From assembly GCF_008087665.1 (NCBI RefSeq), contig NZ_CP042912.1, forward strand, positions 5,456,001-5,520,000: a stretch of 64,000 nt of DNA, read 5' to 3'. Of the stretch, positions 54,581-63,645 are shown piece by piece; within the stretch, counting starts at the first letter, position 1, and every line of letters begins with the position of its first letter. The stretch comes from Mariniblastus fucicola. GTDB lineage: Bacteria > Planctomycetota > Planctomycetia > Pirellulales > Pirellulaceae. Below the pieces are notes generated by a model. That model worked only from the letters and a program-made list of their open reading frames with translations, searched no databases and was not told where the DNA came from. The position numbers were made by a program, and so were the translations under genes.

Positions 54581-56011
54581 ATGAACGAAGTTCCCATCAG
54601 CGAGTTGCCTCCCAAGCCGTGGACGATCCGGTACGTGCTGTTGTTATTGTCCGCGTCCGCTCAGCTCATCACGCTGATAATCACCTGGCCGTTGTGGAAC
54701 GTTCGCACCGAAGTCCCCCATCTTCCAGTGTTCGACCTTGGGATTCCCCAACTGCCTTTCGCATGGGTATTGGTTGGATCCCTGGCGATCGTTCCGTTCC
54801 GACCGAAGCTTGGCGTTTGGCTGCACTTCGCGCTGATGCTAACGGCTTGCCTGTTTGATCAGATGCGGGCACAACCTCAATTCCTTGCGATTTGGATTCT
54901 GATGTTCGCCACGCTGAAACATTCGTCGCAGAATTATGCTCGTTGGTTTCTAAGTTCGCTTTGGATTTGGGCGGGACTGCACAAAGCACTATCGCCAGAG
55001 TGGAATACTTTTCGCGCCTTCAAAATGACCCGGAACATCGGACTTGATGCCGAAGAATGGTACGTGACCGTGGCGATCGCGGTCGCGGTGACTGAGATTA
55101 TTGTGGGCCTGTTGGCGTGGTGGAAACCCAAATGGGGAGCCATCGGTTGCGTGATGCTGCACGTGGGAATCGTGATTTACCTCTCGCCTCTGTTCATGAA
55201 CTGGAACTTCAGCGTGATCCCCTGGAACCTTGCCACCGCCGTGGTGGGGTGCTGGATTCTTTGGACGTGTGATTTCAAACCGACGGGTCGGCATCGATGG
55301 GCTTTTGGTGCCTTCATGATTGCGCCCACACTATTCTTTGTTGGCTGGTGGGATCACGGATACGCACATGTACTGTACTCGGGAATGATGCCCCAGGGTC
55401 TGGCGACGCGAAACGACGGTTCGCTTGAAAAGACGGTTGGCTGGGGAGCGTTGGCGGTGCCGTTCCCGAAAGAACGTAGAACGCTCCGACAGCGATTCGA
55501 GGCGGATTCCGAAGTGGGCGAAGTGCTCCACATATTTGATCCTCGGCCAGCCTTGCCAGATTTGCATTTCAAAAAGCTGGCGACTGGCGTGGAACAGATC
55601 AGCCGGGACGAGTTCTTTGCCGGTACTGAATCGGTTCCAGGAGTCGAACTTGATTCTGAACGACACATCTTTCTGTTGGCTCTGGCTGGGGCAAAAATGC
55701 GGAAGCGTGAGAAAGGAGCGATGATCACCGGCATCATCTTCGAAGCTCCCTACTTTAAATCCGAGCAGCTTCAGCATCTTCGTTTCCTGCCAAATCTCGA
55801 AGAGGTTCAGCTTTCCAATACGTCTGTCGGAGACGCTGACATGAAATGGTTGGTGGATCTTCCGAAGCTCGAAGCCATCGGACTCAACCAGACCGCGATC
55901 AGCGACCGTGGTGTGGATATTTTGTGCGAGTCCGATACGTTGGAAGAGATTCAGGTCGATGACACGAACGTATCCGACGAGGCGATGCAGCGATTCCTGG
56001 ATTCGCGTTAG
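54581..56011 (+). CDS. Multipass membrane protein with C-terminal leucine-rich repeats
   Basis: 476 residues. About eight membrane segments in residues 18-260, in an arrangement that recalls the HTTM/DoxX-like families (a WIWAGLHKALSPEW segment after a helix). A soluble part follows, ending in LRR-like repeats (LRFLPNLEEVQLSNTSVGDADMKWL, KLEAIGLNQTAISDRGVDIL, LEEIQVDDTNVSDEAMQRF). The family is not certain. The combination suggests a membrane protein with an interaction domain. Confidence 0.6.
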   Translation: MNEVPISELPPKPWTIRYVLLLLSASAQLITLIITWPLWNVRTEVPHLPVFDLGIPQLPFAWVLVGSLAIVPFRPKLGVWLHFALMLTACLFDQMRAQPQFLAIWILMFATLKHSSQNYARWFLSSLWIWAGLHKALSPEWNTFRAFKMTRNIGLDAEEWYVTVAIAVAVTEIIVGLLAWWKPKWGAIGCVMLHVGIVIYLSPLFMNWNFSVIPWNLATAVVGCWILWTCDFKPTGRHRWAFGAFMIAPTLFFVGWWDHGYAHVLYSGMMPQGLATRNDGSLEKTVGWGALAVPFPKERRTLRQRFEADSEVGEVLHIFDPRPALPDLHFKKLATGVEQISRDEFFAGTESVPGVELDSERHIFLLALAGAKMRKREKGAMITGIIFEAPYFKSEQLQHLRFLPNLEEVQLSNTSVGDADMKWLVDLPKLEAIGLNQTAISDRGVDILCESDTLEEIQVDDTNVSDEAMQRFLDSR

Positions 56012-56070
56012 ACTTTTCACTTCAGGTATCGATCGTCCGCAAACTGGCATCCGTTTGAGCCGGCTTCGGC

Positions 56071-56085
56071 TATAATCGAAGCATG
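56071..56085 (+). promoter_or_regulatory. -10 box next to the serine dehydratase start (possible leaderless mRNA)
   Basis: A perfect TATAAT (56071-56076) lies six bases before ATG 56083. Transcription would start at or next to the A of the start codon, giving a leaderless mRNA; no ribosome site is seen. The -35 region is poor, so the call is moderate. Confidence 0.45.
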
Positions 56086-57666
56086 ATAGTAAGCATATTC
56101 AATGACGTTATCGGCCCGGTGATGCGTGGCCCTTCCAGTTCGCACTGCGCCGCGGCGCTCCGCATCGGCCGGCTGGCCCGCGACCTCATGGGAGGCCAGT
56201 TCAGTCACGTCAAAGTCGAATTCGACAACAGCGGTTCCCTGCCAGCCACTCACACCAGCCAGGGCTCGGACATGGGTTTGTTCGGAGGCTTGTTGGGCTG
56301 GAATGCCGACGACGAAAGGCTCCCGGGCTCAGACCAGACGATCAAGGAATCGGGGATCGAGCTCGATTTCATCTACGGCGACTATGGCGATGAACACCCG
56401 AACACCTATCGACTGACGCTCTCGAATTCGGCCATCGAACATTCGATAATCGCGATCTCAACCGGTGGTGGAATCTTCGAAGTGCTCTCGATCGACGGCG
56501 TGCCGATCACACTTTTTGGCGACTATTTCGAAACGCTGGTTTGGATTGAAAACGATTCGCAGATCGATACTGAATCGCTGGAAAGCGGACTTGGGGCCGA
56601 CTTTGTAAAGCTGAATCAGTCGGAATCGACGACGATCTTGCAGATTCAGTCGCAGCAACCGTTGACGAAGGACCAGCTTCAAAGCATCGCCGGGATCACA
56701 CACGTCGCACATCTGGATCCTGTCCTGCCGGTGGGATCACGCCGCGGACTGACCGTGCCGTTTCAAACATGTGCTGAGATGCTTGATCGCTGTGAGTCAG
56801 GCAAATCGCTCTGGCAGTTGGCGGTCGAGTACGAAATGGATCGCGGTGGTTTAACGGAAGGTCAAGTCATCGAAAAGATGTGCGAGATCGTTTCGATTCT
56901 GCGAACCAGTATCCAACAGGGGCTTGCCGGAACCGAGTATGCCGATCGAGTACTCGGTTTTCAATCGGGCGGATTTGCGGAAGCGATGGAAGCAGGGAAA
57001 CTGATCGACGGCGGAGTGTTGAACAAGATCGTGCTGTACACCACAGCATTGATGGAAGTCAAAAGCAGCATGGGCGTGATCGTCGCGGCTCCGACAGCCG
57101 GAGCCTGTGCAGCCCTTCCGGCAACATGCCTGGCGGTCGGCGAATCGCTCAACCTGACCGACGAACAGATCGCGAAAGGCATGTTGGCGGCGGGCATCAT
57201 CGGCGTCTTCATTGCGACTCACTGGAGCTTTGCGGCAGAAGTCGGCGGCTGTCAGGCTGAAGGCGGATCTGCAGCGTCAATGGCAGCAGCAGCTCTGGTC
57301 ACGTTTCAAAATGGAACGCCCAAACAGGCGACCGGCGCGGCTTCGATGGCGATGCAAAACATGCTGGGGCTAATCTGTGATCCAGTCGCCAATCGCGTCG
57401 AAGTTCCGTGTCTGGGCAAGAATGTGATGGCGGCCAGCAACGCGGTTTCCTGCGCAAACATGGCGCTGTCAGGGTTCGACGCTGTCATTCCATTCGACGA
57501 AACGATCGCTGCCGCCAAACGTGTCGCCGAACGAATGCCGCGCGAGCATCGATGCACCGCGCTTGGGGGATTGGCGATCACGCCGACCTCCAAAGCCATC
57601 GAAAAACGGCTTGCCGGAGGTTGTGGATCAGGCTGCGGTTGCGCACCGGTTGGACTGTCGAAGTAA
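56083..57666 (+). CDS. sda: L-serine ammonia-lyase (iron-sulfur-dependent, single-chain)
   Basis: 527 residues. The beta (ACT-like) domain at the N-terminus (SIFNDVIGPVMRGPSSSHCAAA) is fused to the alpha catalytic domain, as in single-chain SdaA-type enzymes. The three cluster-ligand cysteines fit EVGGCQAEGG, GLICDPVANRVEVPC. It deaminates L-serine to pyruvate and ammonia. The C-terminus has an extra Cys-rich tail (GGCGSGCGCAPV). Confidence 0.92.
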   Translation: MIVSIFNDVIGPVMRGPSSSHCAAALRIGRLARDLMGGQFSHVKVEFDNSGSLPATHTSQGSDMGLFGGLLGWNADDERLPGSDQTIKESGIELDFIYGDYGDEHPNTYRLTLSNSAIEHSIIAISTGGGIFEVLSIDGVPITLFGDYFETLVWIENDSQIDTESLESGLGADFVKLNQSESTTILQIQSQQPLTKDQLQSIAGITHVAHLDPVLPVGSRRGLTVPFQTCAEMLDRCESGKSLWQLAVEYEMDRGGLTEGQVIEKMCEIVSILRTSIQQGLAGTEYADRVLGFQSGGFAEAMEAGKLIDGGVLNKIVLYTTALMEVKSSMGVIVAAPTAGACAALPATCLAVGESLNLTDEQIAKGMLAAGIIGVFIATHWSFAAEVGGCQAEGGSAASMAAAALVTFQNGTPKQATGAASMAMQNMLGLICDPVANRVEVPCLGKNVMAASNAVSCANMALSGFDAVIPFDETIAAAKRVAERMPREHRCTALGGLAITPTSKAIEKRLAGGCGSGCGCAPVGLSK

Positions 57667-57710
57667 GGTATCTCTCGCCGTTGACGTAGCAGAGTGATCT
57701 CGACCAACGG

Positions 57711-59108
57711 TCAGCTAATAATGTCTTTCAGAATATTCCCGTGCACATCCGTCAACCGGAAATCGCGACCGGCGTATCGATACGTTAGCTGAGTGTGATC
57801 AAGGCCAAGCAGATGCAAAATCGTGGCGTGCCAGTCGTGAATATGGCACTTGCCTTCGACCGCTTCGTAGCCATTTTCATCGGTCGCACCAAAGCTGAAA
57901 CCGCCTTTGACACCACCGCCGGCCATCCACGTCGTGAACCCTTTGTTATTGTGGTCGCGGCCGTTGCCGTTTTGTGCGTAGGGCGTTCGGCCGAACTCGC
58001 CGGCCCACACGACAAGCGTATCCTCAAGCAATCCACGCTGCTTCAGATCGGTCAGCAACCCGGCGATCGGCTTGTCGATCTGTTCGCAGAGTTCCGGAAT
58101 CTTTGAGTCCATTGAGAAATGCGTATCCCAGCCATTGTGGCTGATCTCGACAAATCGAACGCCTGACTCCGACATGCGGCGAGCCAGCAGACATTGACGA
58201 CCGAAGGCACTGGTCGCGCTTTCGTTGATGCCATACATATCCAGAGTGGCTTCGTCTTCACCCGAGACATCCATAATTTCCGGCATGGCACTTTGCATGC
58301 GAAACGCCAACTCGTAACTTTCGATCACGCCTTCGACGCCGGGCTGATGCTGATCCCGCTGCATCTTTTCCTGATTCAAACGTTGAATGAAATCCAACTG
58401 AGTGCGTTGCTGCTTCGTCGTCAGTCCGGAGTTCCTGATATCCGGGACTGTCGACGTACTCCCGCCTCGCCGCATCGCCCGACCGCCTCTTCCGCCCGAT
58501 CCACCGACTTTGGTTCCGGCGTAGACCGAAGGAATGAAGGCGCTGCCCATTTCCTGGGAGGCGCCCGCGGGCGAATTGATCGAAACAAACCCCGGCATGC
58601 TTTCGTTTTCCGTCCCCAGCCCGTACAACGTCCACGCGCCCAGGGAAGGGCGGACAAACTGCGTCGCACCGGTGTGCAGTTGAGTCATCGCCCGCGGGTG
58701 CACTGGAAGGTCCGTGTTCATGCCACGCAGCAGACATAGCTCGTCCGCCATCGAACCGATCTCCGGTAGCAGTTCGGAGATCCAAAGCCCGCTTTCGCCT
58801 CGTTGCTTGAACTCCCAGGGCGACTTGAGCAGCGAGCCGCGAAAAGCACCTGTTTTGCCATGGTTCTTGATCAGCTCAGGCTTGTAGTCGAACGTGTCGA
58901 GATGCGACGGGCCGCCACGCATGCACAGAAAGATGACGCGTTTCGCTTTGGCGGCAAAGTGCGGATCTTTCGGAGCCAGCGGATTGGTTGGCTTGTCGTC
59001 GAGACTTTCTCTTGCGGCCGCAGCCGTGGCCAGAGATGAGAACGCAAGATAGCCAAATCCGGACGACAACGTTTGCAGCATCTGTCGGCGTGAGAACATC
59101 GAGTTCAT
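57711..59108 (-). CDS. DUF1501 Tat-exported protein
   Basis: 465 residues. A twin-arginine signal (FSRRQMLQTLSSGFGYLAFSSLATAAAA) precedes the DUF1501 domain: RVIFLCMRGGPSHLDTFDYKPEL, LCLLRGMNTDLPVHP, WAGEFGRTPYAQNGNGRDHN and HDWHATILHLLGLDHTQLTYRYAGRDFRLTDVHG. It belongs to the alkaline-phosphatase/sulfatase clan but lacks proof of activity. It is immediately downstream of the DUF1549/DUF1553 partner, 55 bases after its stop. Confidence 0.92.
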   Translation of the reverse strand: MNSMFSRRQMLQTLSSGFGYLAFSSLATAAAARESLDDKPTNPLAPKDPHFAAKAKRVIFLCMRGGPSHLDTFDYKPELIKNHGKTGAFRGSLLKSPWEFKQRGESGLWISELLPEIGSMADELCLLRGMNTDLPVHPRAMTQLHTGATQFVRPSLGAWTLYGLGTENESMPGFVSINSPAGASQEMGSAFIPSVYAGTKVGGSGGRGGRAMRRGGSTSTVPDIRNSGLTTKQQRTQLDFIQRLNQEKMQRDQHQPGVEGVIESYELAFRMQSAMPEIMDVSGEDEATLDMYGINESATSAFGRQCLLARRMSESGVRFVEISHNGWDTHFSMDSKIPELCEQIDKPIAGLLTDLKQRGLLEDTLVVWAGEFGRTPYAQNGNGRDHNNKGFTTWMAGGGVKGGFSFGATDENGYEAVEGKCHIHDWHATILHLLGLDHTQLTYRYAGRDFRLTDVHGNILKDIIS

Positions 59109-59128
59109 GGGATTCCTCTTCGGTAGTC

Positions 59129-59158
59129 AGGTGCAATCGCGGGCTGGAAGCCTGTGCA
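59129..59158. repeat. Diverged copy of the dispersed palindromic element
   Basis: GTGCAATCGCGGGCTGGAAG followed by CCTGTGCAC. On the minus strand its core reads GTGCACAGGCTTCCAGCCCG, related to the copies at 24950-24972 and 30297-30319. It lies in the 55-base spacer between the DUF1549/DUF1553 gene and the DUF1501 gene. Confidence 0.5.
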
Positions 59159-59163
59159 CTGGT

Positions 59164-61791
59164 TTAGTTCAAAAAACGGAATTCGGCCGAAGCCAAGATC
59201 CCCTGACAAAGTGCAGTCAACTTTTTCAGTGCCGCACCACTATCACGTCGCCAGCGGCCGGTCGGGACTTCAAATTGTTCGTAAAAATCACGAGCAGCCG
59301 AAATTTCTGCGTCTGTCGCGTCACGACCGTAAGCTCGCAAAAACGCGCCGCGAACCTGATCACCGACGTTCTTGTGTTCCTCCATCAGACGCTTGGCGAA
59401 CAGCTCACTTTGCCGGATCACGAACTCGTTATTCAGAAAGTACAGCCCCTGATCTGGAGTGTTGGAGGCTTCCCGCTTGCCCACGATCATGGTGGATTCA
59501 GCAAAGTCGAACACCTCCAACGATCTCGCGATGTTGTCACGAACGACCGGAAGGTACACGCTTCGATAGTTGACTGGCTGGTCGAGGGTCGTGATCGCGC
59601 CACCGGCTCGATTGACCGCCCTCTCTGTCATGCTTGCCATCATGTTTTGCATTCGGCCACCACGGCGTGCAGAGCCACGCCGACTACTCATGCTGTTCAT
59701 TGCAGAACCAGAATTGGATTTGTCGGCGACCGAAAAAATTGTTCCATCGCGAACCAGGCCTTCACCGGCAGTCCCCGCCAATGAGCTGTAAGGACGTTGT
59801 TTGTCCAGTTCGCCGCTGACAGCCAGAATCGAATCACGCAGCGCTTCGGCTTCCAAACGACGCGGCTCAAATCGCCACAGCAACTCATTCGTCGGGTCGA
59901 CGTGAAAGGCTGATGAATTGAATTGGCTGGACGTTCTGTAAATGTGCGACGTTGCGATTTCGCGGACCAGAGTTTTCACACTCCAGCCCTCTTCAACAAA
60001 CCTGACCGCCAGCCAATCGAGCAATTCCGGATGCGTCGGCGCCTGACCGGTTGCGCCAAAGTTCTCCGGAGTCCGTACGATCGCTTGCCCCATCATGTGC
60101 TGCCAAATTCGGTTCACCATCACGCGAGCCGTCAGCGGATTGTCTGCACTGCCCATCCAGCGAGCCAACTCAAGACGACCGCTCGATTTCGGATTCAACT
60201 CAATCGGCTCCTCACAGAGGACTTGAGGAAAGCCACGGTCGACGACCTGTCCGGGCTGATCAAATTCGCCACGGCCAAGCAATCGCGTAACGACCGGCGT
60301 TTTGACTTTCTGAACTCCCATCGCGTAGGTCAACGGGTTTCCATTGGCATCATACGAATCAAGTTTCGCTTTCAACGCAGCCGACCGCGACGACGCACGA
60401 GCAACGCTGATAAAAGCCTGTTGCTGGTTATTGCCAGACGAACCGTTGCGACGCATCTGTTGCCGCGCCCGAGTGGCTTCACGAAACTCCGTCTGCGCCT
60501 CGGCCAGTTGATCTTTCAATTCCTGCAACTCTTTTCGCGAAAGCTTTTTGTCTTTCATTTTCGGATCGTCGATCGGCAACATGATCAAATTGCTTGGCCG
60601 TCGATTCTGCAGCGTGTCGATCGTGCCGTAGTGGGTCGAAGTATTCTCGAAAATCCCCGACATTGCGTAGTAGTCCGACTGCGGAATCGGATCAAACTTG
60701 TGGTCGTGGCAGCGGGCACAGGCGACTGACACACCAAGCACTGCACGGGAGGTGACGTCGACCTGCTCGTCGATCAGGTCCAGTCGGAATTGTCGGCCGT
60801 TCTGTTCGGCAAGCGTCTTTGGTCCGATCGCCAGAAAGCCCGTCGCAATGATGTTGTCCGCCCATTGCTCATCGTTTTTCGCTGGCAACAGGTCGCCCGC
60901 GATTTGCTCCTGCACAAACTGATCGTACGGCTTGTCTTCGTTGAACGAGTCAATCACATAGTCGCGATACCGCCAGGCATTGGGAAACGTCAGGTTGACC
61001 TCCCGACCGGTTGATTCACCGTAGCGTGCAACGTCCAGCCAGTGACGCCCCCATCGCTCGCCAAACTGATCGCTGTCGAGCAACTGATCGACGACTTTCC
61101 CGACCGCAGCCTCGGGATCGCGTTTGAAATTTTTCCGGAACCAGTCCACCTGCTGAGGAGTAGGCGGCAATCCAATCAGCCCGTAGGTCAAACGACGCAA
61201 AACCGTTTCCGCATCCGCATCATCGGCGGGCTGAAGCTCACTCGATTCGAGTTTCGCGAGCACGAACTGATCGATTTCACTATGAGCCCACGACTCGTTC
61301 TGCACCCGAGGAACAGATGGCTTGGTCGGTTTCTTAAAGGCCCAAAACTCGCGGCCTTTTTCCACGTCCGCGTCCGTGATTTCTGATTTGATATCGGCGA
61401 CTTTCATCACTCTCGGATCGGGTGCTCCCATCTCGATCCACGTGCGAAAATCCGCGATGACTTTTTCGGAAAGCATTTTTCCTGGCGGCATGTTGTAGTC
61501 TTCGTGATTGATCGACCCCCACAGCAGACTTTCGTCAAGCTCACCGGGTACGATCGCCGGACCACTGTCTCCGCCGAGCAGTAGAGCCTCTTTGGTGTCC
61601 ACCATCAGGCCGCCTTTGGTCGCGCCCGTTTTAGCGCTATGGCAGCCGTAGCATTCCTTGACCAACACCGGTCGAATCTTTACTTCGAAGAAATTGAGCT
61701 GTTCGCGTGAAAGCTCTTCCTGGCCGATGGCAGCCTGGGATGCGGCCATGAGCGTGGCGATGATCAGAAGGGGAAGCACGTGCTTGTTCAT
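59164..61791 (-). CDS. Planctomycete cytochrome C domain DUF1549/DUF1553 protein
   Basis: 875 residues with a signal peptide (MNKHVLPLLIIATLMAASQAAIG). The haem motif CYGCH (about residue 48) is followed by the planctomycete-type cytochrome segment GGLMVDTKEALLLGGDSGPAI; then DUF1549 (RLTYGLIGLPPTPQQVDWF, GRHWLDVARYGES) and DUF1553 (LARWMGSADNPLTARVMVNRIWQHMMGQAIVRTPENFG). It is exported and likely partners the DUF1501 protein. Reaction unknown; sugar or sulfated glycan use has been suggested for the system by others. Confidence 0.92.
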   Translation of the reverse strand: MNKHVLPLLIIATLMAASQAAIGQEELSREQLNFFEVKIRPVLVKECYGCHSAKTGATKGGLMVDTKEALLLGGDSGPAIVPGELDESLLWGSINHEDYNMPPGKMLSEKVIADFRTWIEMGAPDPRVMKVADIKSEITDADVEKGREFWAFKKPTKPSVPRVQNESWAHSEIDQFVLAKLESSELQPADDADAETVLRRLTYGLIGLPPTPQQVDWFRKNFKRDPEAAVGKVVDQLLDSDQFGERWGRHWLDVARYGESTGREVNLTFPNAWRYRDYVIDSFNEDKPYDQFVQEQIAGDLLPAKNDEQWADNIIATGFLAIGPKTLAEQNGRQFRLDLIDEQVDVTSRAVLGVSVACARCHDHKFDPIPQSDYYAMSGIFENTSTHYGTIDTLQNRRPSNLIMLPIDDPKMKDKKLSRKELQELKDQLAEAQTEFREATRARQQMRRNGSSGNNQQQAFISVARASSRSAALKAKLDSYDANGNPLTYAMGVQKVKTPVVTRLLGRGEFDQPGQVVDRGFPQVLCEEPIELNPKSSGRLELARWMGSADNPLTARVMVNRIWQHMMGQAIVRTPENFGATGQAPTHPELLDWLAVRFVEEGWSVKTLVREIATSHIYRTSSQFNSSAFHVDPTNELLWRFEPRRLEAEALRDSILAVSGELDKQRPYSSLAGTAGEGLVRDGTIFSVADKSNSGSAMNSMSSRRGSARRGGRMQNMMASMTERAVNRAGGAITTLDQPVNYRSVYLPVVRDNIARSLEVFDFAESTMIVGKREASNTPDQGLYFLNNEFVIRQSELFAKRLMEEHKNVGDQVRGAFLRAYGRDATDAEISAARDFYEQFEVPTGRWRRDSGAALKKLTALCQGILASAEFRFLN

Positions 61792-61931
61792 GTCTTCAAC
61801 CGATTGCTAATGTGGAACTTCAGTCTCCGCGGCCTGGCGTGCCGCAGCGAATTTCAAAATAAAAAGCCGCCCGCCCGGCGAGGTAGGGCAGGGCGACCAA
61901 AAAGTAATTGCTACGATTAGCGAACGATCGT

Positions 61932-62774
61932 TCAGGCTCCTTCGTCATCCATCGGAGGACGCGACGGCTTGACTGGCTTGGTCGCGTTTTCGTCGGCTGA
62001 CTTGTTGCGGCCAACCTGTCCGCCCTTGCCGCCCTTGCCGCGCATTCCGCCCTGTTTCATCTTTTCGAAAGCGGATTTGAGTTCGTCAGCAGTGATGGTG
62101 CCGCTTGAATCCGCGTCCAGTCGGTCGAAACGCTGCTTCAATCTTTCGGGAGCTTCGTCCAGCGAAATCGAGCCATCGTTGTTGGCGTCGGATCGTTCGA
62201 TCATTGCTGCAGGATCCATCATCTGTCCTCGGCGCTGTTGGTTTCCTTTGCCAGCTCCGTCCTTGCCCTTGCCGCCACGTCTTCCTTTTCCAGCACCCTC
62301 TTTACCTTTGCCGCCACGTCTTCCTTTGCCAGCGCCCTCTTTGCCTTTAGCGCCCTCGCCTCGATTCGCAAACGAAGCCTGAAACTCGTCTTTGGAAACG
62401 GACTCGTCGCCGTTGGAGTCGAGCTTCGCGAAACGATCCTTCAACCGATCAGGTGCTTCGTCCAGAGAAATCGATCCGCTCTTGTCAGCGTCGAGTCGCG
62501 TAAACAGCATCTCCATCATTTGGGCACTGCCACGACCTTCGCCTTGGCCACGTCGGCGGCCCTGACCTTGCTGCATTCCTTTACCCTGCTGGGCTCCGCG
62601 GCGACCTCGATTTCCACGACGGCCTTTTCCACGCTGGCCTTCGCCGGCCGGATTGTCTTCGAGCTGTTCTGGCACAGGTTTGATGTCAGTTTCAGTATCG
62701 TTTTGCTGTGCGTTCGCATCCGCTGCGATCCACATGGACACAGTCGCGATTGCGATGAAGGTGAATGTTCTCAT
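61932..62774 (-). CDS. EF-hand calcium-binding exported protein
   Basis: 280 residues from ATG 62774, with a GAGGA ribosome site upstream. A signal peptide (MRTFTFIAIATVSMWIAADANA) and four EF-hand loops: DADKSGSISLDE, DSNGDESVSKDE, DANNDGSISLDE, DADSSGTITADE. Between pairs 2 and 3 is a Gly/Lys/Arg-rich stretch with a tandem 13-residue repeat (GAGKGRRGGKGKE), encoded by 39-base DNA repeats. It heads the DUF1549/DUF1501 cluster on the minus strand and may be a calcium-dependent surface partner. Confidence 0.88.
   Translation of the reverse strand: MRTFTFIAIATVSMWIAADANAQQNDTETDIKPVPEQLEDNPAGEGQRGKGRRGNRGRRGAQQGKGMQQGQGRRRGQGEGRGSAQMMEMLFTRLDADKSGSISLDEAPDRLKDRFAKLDSNGDESVSKDEFQASFANRGEGAKGKEGAGKGRRGGKGKEGAGKGRRGGKGKDGAGKGNQQRRGQMMDPAAMIERSDANNDGSISLDEAPERLKQRFDRLDADSSGTITADELKSAFEKMKQGGMRGKGGKGGQVGRNKSADENATKPVKPSRPPMDDEGA
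62238..62349 (-). repeat. Coding tandem repeat (39-base unit) in the EF-hand gene
   Basis: Two full 39-base units, 62272-62310 and 62311-62349, and a partial third (about 62238-62271) encode GAGKGRRGGKGKE. They differ at a few positions only, a sign of recent duplication, and can be a site of copy-number change. Confidence 0.75.
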
Positions 62775-63005
62775 GGGAAATCCTCTATATTGTGAAAAAT
62801 GGTTGTGTTCAAAGTTGCGGGCCATTCGTCTGCCCATTCTCTTACACGCAACCATTGAAACTTCAGGACAGGGTTTGACAAGAAAATTCAAAAACGCTGT
62901 TTTCCCCGAAAATTACTGGCTTTTCATCGAGGCCAACCCAGGACAGGCCATGCGTGTCCAGCATTTTGTTTCGTCACGTGATAGCGATAGCAAGCAGAGA
63001 TATTT

Positions 63006-63635
63006 ATGACGCAAGAATTGCCCGAACAGTCCGAAATCATCAAGCAGCTTCAAAGCGGTCGCGAAGAAGCCCTGGCGGAGCTGTACTTGCTGGTTCGCGA
63101 AAGGCTTCGACGCGTTATCGATTTTCGCCTCGACTATCGGCTGGGCGGACGCGTTTCGCACTCGGATGTATTGCAGGAAACCTATGTCCGCGCGGCTCAG
63201 CGGATTGAGAGCTATCTGCAAAAGCCCGACATGCCATTTTTCGTTTGGCTGCGACTCGAGGCCAATCAGCGACTTCAGGAAATTCATCGCTTTCATTTTA
63301 GCGCGGAGAAACGTGACATTCGCCGCGAAGTCAAACTTCAGGGCAAACCGAAAGAGCAGGGCAATACTTCGGTGCAATTGGCGGCTCACATCGTCGCACA
63401 GATGACTTCTGCCAGCGGACTGTTTCAGAAAGCTCGCCAAATCGAAGCCCTGGAAAAGACTCTGTCTGAGATGAACGAAACCGATCGTGAGGTTATCGCA
63501 CTACGACACTTCGAAGAACTTTCTAACATCGAGACCGCTAAAGTTCTGGACATCGCGCCCGAAGCCGCAAGCAAACGATACATTCGGGCGCTCAAGCGGT
63601 TAAAAGAGATAATGCAACAGCACGCCGCGTTTTAG
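63006..63635 (+). CDS. ECF-type RNA polymerase sigma factor
   Basis: 209 residues. The region-2 helix is [22 protein letters not shown] with the [13 protein letters not shown] core-binding part; region 4 is [46 protein letters not shown], a helix-turn-helix. A 50-residue basic linker lies between. Planctomycetes have many such ECF sigma factors. The stop is followed in ten bases by a Ser/Thr kinase gene, the common partner. Confidence 0.88.
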   Translation: MTQELPEQSEIIKQLQSGREEALAELYLLVRERLRRVIDFRLDYRLGGRVSHSDVLQETYVRAAQRIESYLQKPDMPFFVWLRLEANQRLQEIHRFHFSAEKRDIRREVKLQGKPKEQGNTSVQLAAHIVAQMTSASGLFQKARQIEALEKTLSEMNETDREVIALRHFEELSNIETAKVLDIAPEAASKRYIRALKRLKEIMQQHAAF

Positions 63636-63645
63636 GGGCTCTGAA

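Noticed and set aside
62238-62349. CRISPR-like array
   Set aside because: The 39-base units are contiguous, have no spacers, and lie inside an EF-hand coding frame as a peptide repeat.
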